The notes under the pieces: generated by a model
What the model was told of the DNA's origin: nothing
The model's input: only the letters and a program-made list of their open reading frames with translations
Databases searched by the model: none
NCBI GenBank assembly: GCA_035501615.1
Contig: DATJVY010000059.1
Location: 1 to 5,938 of the forward strand
Origin: RPRB01 sp035501615
GTDB taxonomy: Bacteria > Myxococcota > Myxococcia > Myxococcales > Myxococcaceae
Direction: 5' to 3'
Length of the DNA: 5,938 nt
In this document: piece after piece, positions 1 through 5,936 of the stretch
Layout: each line of letters starts with the position of its first letter
Position numbering within the stretch: position 1 is the first letter of the stretch
Position numbers and translations under genes: made by a program

Positions 1-1764
1 CGGGACGGAGAGATCGTCGCCGCCGCGCAGGAGGAACGCTTCAGCCGGGTGAAGCACGACCATCGCTTCCCCGAGCACGCGGCGCGCGCCTGCCTCCGCG
101 AGGGCGGCATCGGGGTGGACGCGCTCGACGCCGTCGCCTTCTACGACAAGCCCTTTCTCAAGTTCGACCGCATCCTCGAGACGCACCTGGCCATCGCCCC
201 GCGCGGGCTGCCGGCGTTCGTCCAGGCGATTCCCGCCTGGCTGGGCGAGAAGCTCTGGGTCCCGGACCTGGTCTCACGCGCGCTCGGATACGGAGGGCCC
301 ATCGTCTTTCCCGAGCACCACGAGTCGCACGCCGCCTCGGCCTTCTTCCCCTCGCCGTTCCCGCGCGCGGCCTTCCTCACCATGGACGGGGTCGGCGAGT
401 GGGCCACCTCCTCCTGGGGCGTGGGGGACGGCAACCGGGTCGAGCTGATGGCCGAGCTGCGCTTCCCGCACTCGCTCGGGCTGCTCTACTCGGCGTTCAC
501 CTACCACGCGGGGTTCAAGGTGAACTCCGGCGAGTACAAGCTCATGGGGCTCGCACCCTACGGCGAGCCCCGCTACGCGCAGGCCATCCGCGAGCAGCTC
601 CTGGACCTGCGGGCGGACGGCTCGTTCCGGATGAACCTCGAGTACTTCGACTACGTGGGCGGCCTCCGGATGACGTCCCCCGCCTTCGACCGTCTCTTCG
701 GCGGCCCGCCCCGCGAGCCGGAGACGCCGCTCACCCAGCGGGAGATGGACCTGGCCCGGTCCATCCAGGAGGTGACCGAGGAGATCGTCCTCCGCATGGC
801 GCGCCACGTCCGCCGTCGGACCGGCGAGCGCGACCTCTGCCTCGCCGGCGGGGTGGCGCTGAACTGCGTGGCCAACGGCAAGCTGCTGCGGGCGGGGGTG
901 TTCGACCGGCTGTGGATCCAGCCCGCCGCGGGCGATGCCGGTGGCGCGCTGGGTGCGGCCTACGTCGCCCACCATCACCACCTCGGCGCGCCGGCGAGGC
1001 CCAAGGCGGGGCGTGACGCCCTCCACGGAGCCTTCCTCGGGCCGGCGCACGACGACGAGGCCATCGCCGGCTTCCTCGAGCGGCAGGGCGCACCGGGAGA
1101 GCGCCTCGACGAACGGGCGCTGCTGGAGACGACCGCCGACCTCCTCGCCCGCGGCCAGGTGGTGGGCTGGTTCCAGGGCCGGATGGAGTTCGGCCCCCGC
1201 GCGCTCGGGAACCGCTCCATCCTCGGTGACCCCCGTGCCCCGGACATGCAGCGGCGAATGAACCTGGCCATCAAGTTTCGCGAGGGCTTCCGTCCCTTCG
1301 CTCCGGCGGTGCTCGCCGAGCGCGCCGCCGCCTGGTTCGACATCGACTGCGAGAGCCCGTACATGCTCCTCGTCGCCGACGTGCGGAAGGAGCGCCAGCG
1401 GCCCATGTCCGAGGAGCAGCAGCGGCTCTGGGGCATCGACAAGCTCAACGTCACCCGCTCGGACATCCCGGCGGTCACCCACGTGGACTACTCGGCGCGG
1501 CTCCAGACGGTGCACCGCGACGACAATCCGCGCTTCCACGCCCTGCTCTCGGCCTTCGAGGCCCGGACCGGCTGCCCGGTGCTGGTGAACACCTCCTTCA
1601 ACGTGCGCGGCGAGCCCATCGTCGAGTCACCCGCCGACGCCTACGCCTGCTTCATGCGCACCGGCATGGATGTGCTGGTCCTCGGAAGCTTCCTGCTCCG
1701 CAAGGAGGCCCAGCCGCCGTTCGTCGAGTCGGAGGACTGGAGGCGGCGCCATGTCCTGGATTGA
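1..1764 (+). CDS. O-carbamoyltransferase, NodU/CmcH/TobZ (SxtI-like) family, 5'-partial
   Basis: The reading frame is open from base 1 and already reads as family sequence (DGEIVAAAQEERFSR), so the gene starts off the left edge, probably about 20 residues upstream. The GTG at 49 is internal. In the visible 587 residues, the N-terminal Kae1-like half has the metal-site pattern of TobZ-type enzymes: His106 and His110 in HHESHAASAF, Asp129 in LTMDGVGEW and Asp312 in AAGDAGGALG. It also has GEYKLMGLAPYGEP (177-190) and LAGGVALN (from 281). The C-terminal YrdC-like half has GRMEFGPRALGNRS (393-406) and LVNTSFNVRGEP (from 528). Family enzymes make carbamoyl-adenylate from carbamoyl phosphate and ATP, then move the carbamoyl group to an acceptor hydroxyl. 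No key residue appears lost. The acceptor is unknown. The next gene overlaps its end by 14 bp, implying cotranscription. Family assignment is very secure; substrate is not. Confidence 0.96.
   Translation, partial: RDGEIVAAAQEERFSRVKHDHRFPEHAARACLREGGIGVDALDAVAFYDKPFLKFDRILETHLAIAPRGLPAFVQAIPAWLGEKLWVPDLVSRALGYGGPIVFPEHHESHAASAFFPSPFPRAAFLTMDGVGEWATSSWGVGDGNRVELMAELRFPHSLGLLYSAFTYHAGFKVNSGEYKLMGLAPYGEPRYAQAIREQLLDLRADGSFRMNLEYFDYVGGLRMTSPAFDRLFGGPPREPETPLTQREMDLARSIQEVTEEIVLRMARHVRRRTGERDLCLAGGVALNCVANGKLLRAGVFDRLWIQPAAGDAGGALGAAYVAHHHHLGAPARPKAGRDALHGAFLGPAHDDEAIAGFLERQGAPGERLDERALLETTADLLARGQVVGWFQGRMEFGPRALGNRSILGDPRAPDMQRRMNLAIKFREGFRPFAPAVLAERAAAWFDIDCESPYMLLVADVRKERQRPMSEEQQRLWGIDKLNVTRSDIPAVTHVDYSARLQTVHRDDNPRFHALLSAFEARTGCPVLVNTSFNVRGEPIVESPADAYACFMRTGMDVLVLGSFLLRKEAQPPFVESEDWRRRHVLD
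1739..1743 (+). promoter_or_regulatory. Shine-Dalgarno site for the SxtJ-family gene
   Basis: GGAGG lies inside the 3' end of the carbamoyltransferase gene, with a 7-base spacer to the ATG at 1751. It decides the start of the SxtJ-like protein over upstream in-frame codons such as the ATG at 1670, which would add 27 residues read out of frame from carbamoyltransferase coding sequence. Confidence 0.6.
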
Positions 1765-2179
1765 GGACGTGCGGACCGCTCTCGGGCGCCTGGACACCTC
1801 GGCGCGCGCGCTCCGCAAGGCGGCCCTCGGCGTGGGGGGAACGTTCCTCCTGCTCGGCGGCTGGCTCCTCTTCCGGCACCGGGCGCCGGCGGTGCGCCTG
1901 GGCCTGCTCGGAGCGGGCGGCCTGCTGGTCCTCGCCGGGGCGTTGGTCCCGGCGCGGCTCCGGGCGCTCTACCTGGGATGGATGGCGCTCGCCCTGGCCA
2001 TCGGCTGGGTGATGTCCCGCGTGGTCCTGACGCTCGTCTTCGCGTTCGTGCTCACGCCGCTCGCGCTGCTCGCCCGCCTGACCGGGAAGCGGTTCCTCGC
2101 GCTCGGGCCCGACCGGAGCGTGGCGAGCTACTGGGTCGAGCGGAAGCCCGGGCAGGGGCGGTACGACCGGATGTACTAG
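1751..2179 (+). CDS. SxtJ-family small membrane protein
   Basis: 142 aa, ATG start supported by GGAGG seven bases upstream. It begins MSWIEDV, then a short charged amphipathic stretch (about 8-23). Hydrophobic segments follow at about 24-41, 49-67 and 74-108, the last long enough for two helices. The soluble tail holds SYWVERKP (126-133) and ends YDRMY. This layout and the aromatic/basic tail match the SxtJ family, named from the saxitoxin cluster, whose biochemical role is unknown. The start lies within the last 14 bp of the carbamoyltransferase gene and a DUF5989-type gene follows 15 bp after the stop, the arrangement expected for this family. By inference it anchors or organises the carbamoyltransferase at the inner membrane, or helps deliver its substrate. 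Family call is from recognised pattern and context; there is no catalytic motif to confirm it. Confidence 0.85.
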   Translation: MSWIEDVRTALGRLDTSARALRKAALGVGGTFLLLGGWLLFRHRAPAVRLGLLGAGGLLVLAGALVPARLRALYLGWMALALAIGWVMSRVVLTLVFAFVLTPLALLARLTGKRFLALGPDRSVASYWVERKPGQGRYDRMY

Positions 2180-2194
2180 GCTCCGCCGACGCCC

Positions 2195-2353
2195 GTGTCC
2201 AAGCTCCGCATCCTCGGCCAGTACTTCCAGTTCCTCGGCGAGCAGAAGAAGTGGTGGCTCCTGCCGCTGGTGGCGGTGCTGCTGCTCCTGGGCGTGGTCA
2301 TCGTCCTGACCCAGGGCAGCGCCATCGCGCCCTTCATCTACACGCTCTTCTGA
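2195..2353 (+). CDS. DUF5989-family (SxtK-like) 52-aa single-pass membrane protein
   Basis: A short ORF easily missed by length cut-offs: GTG start, 52 codons, TGA stop. The N-terminus SKLRILGQYFQFLGEQKK is basic and amphipathic. It is followed by WWLLPLVAVLLLLGVVIVL (20-38), one transmembrane helix, and a short tail TQGSAIAPFIYTLF. The KKWWLLP junction and the QGSAxAPFIYTLF ending are the hallmarks I recognise for DUF5989. GTG is the only possible start, since the frame is closed upstream by a stop at 2177 and no other start codon intervenes. No convincing Shine-Dalgarno is present, so translation is probably coupled to the SxtJ-like gene ending 15 bp earlier. The SGNH gene begins 8 bp after its stop. 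Size and position parallel sxtK of saxitoxin clusters. Function is unknown; a small subunit or membrane partner of the carbamoyltransferase/SxtJ pair is an inference. Confidence 0.88.
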   Translation: MSKLRILGQYFQFLGEQKKWWLLPLVAVLLLLGVVIVLTQGSAIAPFIYTLF

Positions 2354-2361
2354 GCCGGGCG

Positions 2362-4218
2362 ATGGCGAGGCGCCGCACCCGAGACCGGCCGCACAGCTCC
2401 GCTCCGCCTGCCGCGCCATCGGCCCGGCTCTGGGTGTTCCGGGCGGTGACGGTGGTGCTCGCTCCGGTGGTGGTGCTCGGCGGGCTCGAGCTCGCGCTCC
2501 GGCTCCTCGGGGTGGGCCATCCCGCCGGATTCACCGTCCCCTGCGAGGTGCGGGGCCGTGCAGCAGCCTGCCCGAATCCGGACTTCGCGCTCCGCTTCTT
2601 CCCCCCGGCCCTCGCCCGGCAGCCCACGCCGTTCGTCATCCCCGAGGAGAAGGGGCCGCGCACCGTGCGCGTCGTGGTCCTCGGGGAATCCGCGGCCCAG
2701 GGCGACCCCGAGCCGACCTTCGGGCTGTCCCGGTACCTCGAGGCGATGCTCGAGGCGTCGCTGCCCGGCGTCCGCGTCGAGGTGGTCAACGCCGGGGTCG
2801 TGGCGATCAACTCGAACGTGCTCGTGCCGATGGCACAGGACCTCGCCCGCCGCGCGCCGGACGTGATCGTGGTGTACGCGGGCAACAACGAGGTGGTGGG
2901 GCCCTACGGGCCGGGGACGGTGCTCACCGGCAGGCAGCCGTCCCTCCCGCTCATTCGCGCCTCGGTGTGGCTCTCGACGACCCGCCTCGGGCAGCTGCTC
3001 GGCGCGCTCGGACGCCGACGCGGGAAGGACGCTCCGGGCGAGTGGCGAGGCATGGAGCTGTTCCTCGACCACCAGGTCCGGGCGGACGACCCCGCCCTCG
3101 AGCAGGCCGAGCGGACCTTTCGCCAGAACCTCTCCGACCTGATCGCGACGTTCCTGACGCACGGCGCGCGGGTGGTGGTGAGCACCGCCGGTACCCGCCT
3201 CCGCGACTTCGCCCCCTTCGCGTCGGCGCACCGGCCCGGGCTCGACCGCGCCGCGCTCGATCGATGGGAGACGGCCGTGGCGCGGGGAGGCGCAGCGGAA
3301 GCCGAGCACCCTGCAGAGGCGCTGGCCGCGTACCGGGAGGCCGAGGCGATCGACGGGACGTACGCGGAGCTGCAGTACCGCATCGGCCGCGCGGGGCTTG
3401 CGGTGGGGGACGAGGCCCTGGCGCAGGAGCGGCTCGGCCGGGCGCGGGACCTGGACACCCTGCGCTTCCGGGCCGACTCGCGCCTGCTCGCGCTGACCGT
3501 CGAGGCGGCGCGCTCCGCGGGCTCGGGGGTCGAGCTGGTGGACGGGGCCCGGGCACTGGCGGCCGCCAGTCCTCACGGCGTGCCGGGCCCGGAGCTCTTC
3601 TGGGAGCACGCCCACCTGACCCCCGAGGGCAACGAGGTCCTCGCCCGGGCGCTGTTCCCGGCGGTGATGCGCGCCCTCCCCGCGGCGCTCGGGGCGCGCG
3701 AGGCCACCCCGCCCTCTCACGAGCAGCTCATCGCTCGCCTCGCGCTCACTGGCTACAACCGGTACCTCGTGGCCAAGGAGGTGCTGCGGAGGCTCGCCCG
3801 GCCGCCGTTCACCGGGCAGCTGGACCACGCGCTCCAGACCTCCGAGGTGGAGCGCGTCCAGAAGGAGGGCGCGAGCGAGCCGTTCGAGGTCACCGAGGCG
3901 GCGTACCAGGCTGCGCTGGCCCGGGACCCGGGCGACCCGTGGCTGCACTGGAACCACGCCATCCTCCTCGACAACCGGGACGTCTTCCTCGCCCGGCGGG
4001 GAGAGCCTGACCCGGGCCGGGCCATTCCCGAGTATCGCCGAGTGCTGGAGCTGCTCCCCCGCCACGGCGAGGCGCGGATCCGCCTGGCCGAGGCCTACGC
4101 TCGGCTCGGCCGCCTCGACGAGGCCGAGGCCCAGTGCCGCGAGGCGCTCCGGATCCGTCCCGACGATGCACAGGCCCGGGCGACGCTCGCATACGTGGCG
4201 AGCAGGCGCGGCCGCTGA
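2362..4218 (+). CDS. membrane-anchored SGNH/GDSL-type hydrolase with TPR repeats
   Basis: 618 aa from ATG, 8 bp after the DUF5989 stop, with a weak GAG 7 bases upstream. An arginine-rich start (MARRRTRDR) precedes one hydrophobic segment at about 23-50, predicting an inside N-terminus and a periplasmic body. SGNH blocks: VVLGES with nucleophile Ser110 (block I), NAG with Gly145 (block II), GNNE with Gly174/Asn176 (block III), WEHAHLTPEGN with Glu415 and His418 (block V). Glu replaces the usual Asp of DxxH. Between blocks III and V, residues about 296-372 look like a helical TPR-type insert (AALAAYREAEAID-like repeats). The C-terminus (about 511-612) has further TPR-like units, clearest at 553-611. 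Cys61 and Cys70 could form a disulfide. Such enzymes hydrolyse or transfer acyl esters; the target is unknown. Its place after the carbamoyltransferase trio suggests the same glycan or lipid pathway. Superfamily is secure, role inferred. Confidence 0.88.
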   Translation: MARRRTRDRPHSSAPPAAPSARLWVFRAVTVVLAPVVVLGGLELALRLLGVGHPAGFTVPCEVRGRAAACPNPDFALRFFPPALARQPTPFVIPEEKGPRTVRVVVLGESAAQGDPEPTFGLSRYLEAMLEASLPGVRVEVVNAGVVAINSNVLVPMAQDLARRAPDVIVVYAGNNEVVGPYGPGTVLTGRQPSLPLIRASVWLSTTRLGQLLGALGRRRGKDAPGEWRGMELFLDHQVRADDPALEQAERTFRQNLSDLIATFLTHGARVVVSTAGTRLRDFAPFASAHRPGLDRAALDRWETAVARGGAAEAEHPAEALAAYREAEAIDGTYAELQYRIGRAGLAVGDEALAQERLGRARDLDTLRFRADSRLLALTVEAARSAGSGVELVDGARALAAASPHGVPGPELFWEHAHLTPEGNEVLARALFPAVMRALPAALGAREATPPSHEQLIARLALTGYNRYLVAKEVLRRLARPPFTGQLDHALQTSEVERVQKEGASEPFEVTEAAYQAALARDPGDPWLHWNHAILLDNRDVFLARRGEPDPGRAIPEYRRVLELLPRHGEARIRLAEAYARLGRLDEAEAQCREALRIRPDDAQARATLAYVASRRGR

Positions 4219-4225
4219 GCGGGCC
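4219..4225. other. 7-bp convergent intergenic gap
   Basis: The stops of the SGNH gene (TGA at 4216-4218) and the DUF4032 gene (complement of TCA at 4226-4228) face each other across seven bases. There is no room for a conventional bidirectional terminator. The only local dyad is GGCC-TCA-GGCC (4222-4232), a 4-bp stem that lacks a U-tract and runs into the DUF4032 gene. Transcripts from both sides probably overlap into the opposing gene. Confidence 0.8.
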
Positions 4226-5443
4226 TCAGGCCGGGGCGAAGCGCTTCAGGTAGTCCTCGAGCGCGACCTCCATTCCCACGTCGTGGCCCGCGCGCTCGGA
4301 GAGGTACCACTTGTTCTCCAGCAGCTCGCAGTAGAGCTCGGCCGGCTCGCCGTGGTCGGCCACTCGCCGCACCGTGGGCTGGTACCGCTCGGTGAGCCAT
4401 CGGTAGGCGGCGACCTGGAGCGGCACGCTGCGGTTCTCGGAGCGGGCAAGCGTGGCGCGGAGCTCCTGGATCTCCTGCACCATCAGCCGGGCCTGGTGGT
4501 CCTCGGCGTTCAGCCCGGTGAGGTCCTGGAGCAGATCCCGGTCGTAGTCGCGGTCGGTGACGATGGCCCGCATCCGGAGCCGGCTCCCGTCCCCGGTGGC
4601 CTCGAGCTTCACCTCGCCCACGGTGAACCCCAGCGCGTTGAGGCTCCTGATGCGCTCGTGGATGCGCCAGCTCTCCGACGGGGCCAGCGTGTCGACGCGG
4701 CCGATCTCGCTCCACAGCTTCTCGTAGCGGGAGCGGATCTCCTCGGGAGTGCGGTCGAGCGTCTCCTCCCGCCGTTCCCCCAGCATGGCCGCGACGTCCA
4801 GGAGGTCGCCGGCCACGTTCTCTTGCAGGAGCTCCAGGTCGTGCTGCCGCTGCCCTTGCGAGAGCTCCTCGTGCATCTCGGCGGTCTCGGCATCCACCAG
4901 GTAGGCCTGGAGCTGGCCCGCATCGCGCTTGAAGAGCGTGTTCGACAGCGAGCAGTCCCCCCAGAAGAACCCGGCGAGGTGCAGCCGCACCAGGAGCCCG
5001 GCGATGGCGTCGAGGAGCCGGGACCGGTACTGCTCCAGCCCGGCGTTCTCGAACAGGGTCCGGAAGGGGATCGAGTACTCGAGGAACCGGGTGAAGAGGA
5101 GGCTCGCCTCCTCGCCCTCGCGGCGCACCCGCGCGTGGCCGGCCGCATGCACCGCCGGCAGCTCGTGCTGCTCGAGCCAGCGGAGCGCGTCGTACTCGCG
5201 CTCGCCCACGTCGGGCGGCAGCTCCTTCGCGGCGTAGAGCGTCCGGTCGTACTGGAGGAAGAGCACCTCGTGCCTGGAGACGCCGCGGGGGACCTCGACG
5301 ATGCGGGTCGAGACCTCTCGCCAGCGGGCCATCGGCAGATGCCAGGGCAGGTCGAGGAAGTCCGGGTTGCCGGGGAGGATCTCCAGGGCCACCAGTCCGT
5401 CGGCGGACATGCGCTGGGGCAGAGCATCGGCGAGCGGGCGCAC
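4226..5443 (-). CDS. DUF4032 domain protein with WaaP/Kdo-kinase-like fold
   Basis: 405 aa from GTG at 5443; an ATG at 5410 gives 394 aa. The GTG has a weak GGTGGA five bases upstream. The ATG has no Shine-Dalgarno but lies nearer the conserved N-terminus (NPDFLDLPW), so the start is uncertain. Residues numbered from GTG: AAKEL (Lys73, VAVK-like), EREYDALRWL with Glu81/Glu83, catalytic-loop-like FFWGDCSLSNTLF (Asp163, Asn168), and metal-binding-like YLVDAETAE (Asp184). These are the landmarks of protein-kinase-fold sugar kinases such as WaaP. Residues about 230-400 form the helical part typical of DUF4032, including SESWRIHERIRSLNALGF and a late WLTERYQP motif. No signal peptide or membrane segment is visible, so it is probably cytoplasmic. 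A phosphotransferase acting on a cell-envelope sugar or small molecule is plausible but unproven. Apparently monocistronic within the window, convergent with the SGNH gene. Confidence 0.9.
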   Translation of the reverse strand: MRPLADALPQRMSADGLVALEILPGNPDFLDLPWHLPMARWREVSTRIVEVPRGVSRHEVLFLQYDRTLYAAKELPPDVGEREYDALRWLEQHELPAVHAAGHARVRREGEEASLLFTRFLEYSIPFRTLFENAGLEQYRSRLLDAIAGLLVRLHLAGFFWGDCSLSNTLFKRDAGQLQAYLVDAETAEMHEELSQGQRQHDLELLQENVAGDLLDVAAMLGERREETLDRTPEEIRSRYEKLWSEIGRVDTLAPSESWRIHERIRSLNALGFTVGEVKLEATGDGSRLRMRAIVTDRDYDRDLLQDLTGLNAEDHQARLMVQEIQELRATLARSENRSVPLQVAAYRWLTERYQPTVRRVADHGEPAELYCELLENKWYLSERAGHDVGMEVALEDYLKRFAPA

Positions 5444-5462
5444 GCGGGTCCACCGGTTCCGC

Positions 5463-5474
5463 TACAGTCCGGAC
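5463..5474 (+). promoter_or_regulatory. putative leaderless promoter (-10 TACAGT) for the thioesterase gene
   Basis: TACAGT at 5463-5468 fits a sigma-70-type TAnnnT -10 element. Six bases (CCGGAC) separate it from the GTG at 5475, which puts the expected transcription start on the first base of the start codon. There is no Shine-Dalgarno before this GTG, which agrees with a leaderless mRNA. No clear -35 hexamer is visible about 17 bp upstream. The sequence GTCCGGAC (5467-5474) overlapping the -10 is a perfect 8-bp palindrome and might bind a regulator, although short GC palindromes are common in such DNA. Confidence 0.45.
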
Positions 5475-5936
5475 GTGCCGCCGCCTCGCCCCACCGCCGA
5501 GGAGCTCACCGCGCTCGCGGCGCTCTGGAACGACAGCAACATTCTCCGCCACCACGGGATGCGGGTGTCCTTCCAGCCGGACCGTGTGGTGGTGGACCTG
5601 CCCGAGGTCCGGCCCGAGCACCTCGGAGGCCTGGGGACGTCGGCAGTGAACGGCCTGGTGCTGGCCGGCCTCTTCGATCTGGCGGTGGGGAGCACGGTGG
5701 TGCTCCTCGATCCGCGGCGGCGCAGCGCGACGGTGCAGCTCTCGATGAGCTTCGAGCGCGCGGTGTTCGGCAGGTCCGCACGGTGCGAGGCCTGGATCGA
5801 CCGCGCCGGGCAGCGAACGCTCTTCGCGAGCGCGCACATCCTGGACGAGCAGGGACAGGTCTGCGCGCGGTGCCAGGCGGTCGTCGCGGTGAGCCGGCAG
5901 ACCCACGATGAACCCCTCGGCGCACCGGGGGGCTGA
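5475..5936 (+). CDS. PaaI-family hotdog-fold thioesterase
   Basis: 153 aa from GTG. Upstream in-frame starts would run into the divergent DUF4032 gene, and the next internal ATG (5559) would remove conserved sequence. A short N-terminal helix with WNDSNILRHHGMRV (18-31) leads into the hotdog domain. The central helix GTSAVNGLVLAGLFDLAVG (54-72) carries Asp68, matching the catalytic Asp of E. coli PaaI. Nine residues before it is Asn59, where PaaI has the His of its HGG motif. The five-stranded sheet is readable in ATVQLSMSFERAVFG, SARCEAWIDRAG, TLFASAHILDEQG and CARCQAVVAVS. Members hydrolyse acyl-CoA thioesters in the cytoplasm; the acyl group here cannot be predicted. The gene is divergent from the DUF4032 gene and probably has its own leaderless promoter. 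The stop is 2 bp from the window end, so a downstream partner cannot be judged. Confidence 0.88.
   Translation: MPPPRPTAEELTALAALWNDSNILRHHGMRVSFQPDRVVVDLPEVRPEHLGGLGTSAVNGLVLAGLFDLAVGSTVVLLDPRRRSATVQLSMSFERAVFGRSARCEAWIDRAGQRTLFASAHILDEQGQVCARCQAVVAVSRQTHDEPLGAPGG

Noticed and set aside
49..51. GTG at 49 as the true start of the carbamoyltransferase
   Set aside because: The frame is open to base 1 and the 16 residues before it (DGEIVAAAQEERFSR region) are conserved family sequence, so the start is outside the window.
970..981. Four-His run (AHHHHLG) in the carbamoyltransferase as a second metal site
   Set aside because: It lies in a variable linker after the conserved Asp312 helix. The recognised metal ligands are elsewhere, and a short His run alone is not evidence of binding.
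274..1539. 421-codon minus-strand open frame opposite the carbamoyltransferase
   Set aside because: A shadow of the conserved plus-strand gene. Its translation is low-complexity Val/Glu/His/Arg-rich and has no recognisable domain.
1978..2361. Upstream extension of the SGNH frame by 128 codons
   Set aside because: It would overlap the SxtJ-like and DUF5989-like genes. The added sequence is Arg-rich and unlike any N-terminus, whereas the ATG at 2362 gives a normal membrane anchor.
2338..4065. 575-codon open frame on the minus strand opposite the SGNH gene
   Set aside because: High-GC coding DNA has few stops in the complementary frames. The product is Arg/Pro/Gly/His-rich with no family motif, while the plus-strand frame has full SGNH and TPR signatures.
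4222..4232. GGCC-TCA-GGCC dyad as a terminator between the convergent genes
   Set aside because: The stem is only 4 bp with a 3-base loop and no T-tract, which is expected by chance at this GC content.
4095..5906. 603-codon minus-strand open frame
   Set aside because: It covers parts of three better supported genes in wrong frames and is Arg/Ala/Gly/Pro-rich with no domain.
4166..5911. 581-codon plus-strand open frame across the DUF4032 and thioesterase genes
   Set aside because: It is antisense to kinase-like motifs, then out of frame with the hotdog domain. The two halves change composition at the real gene boundary, as a chance open frame would.
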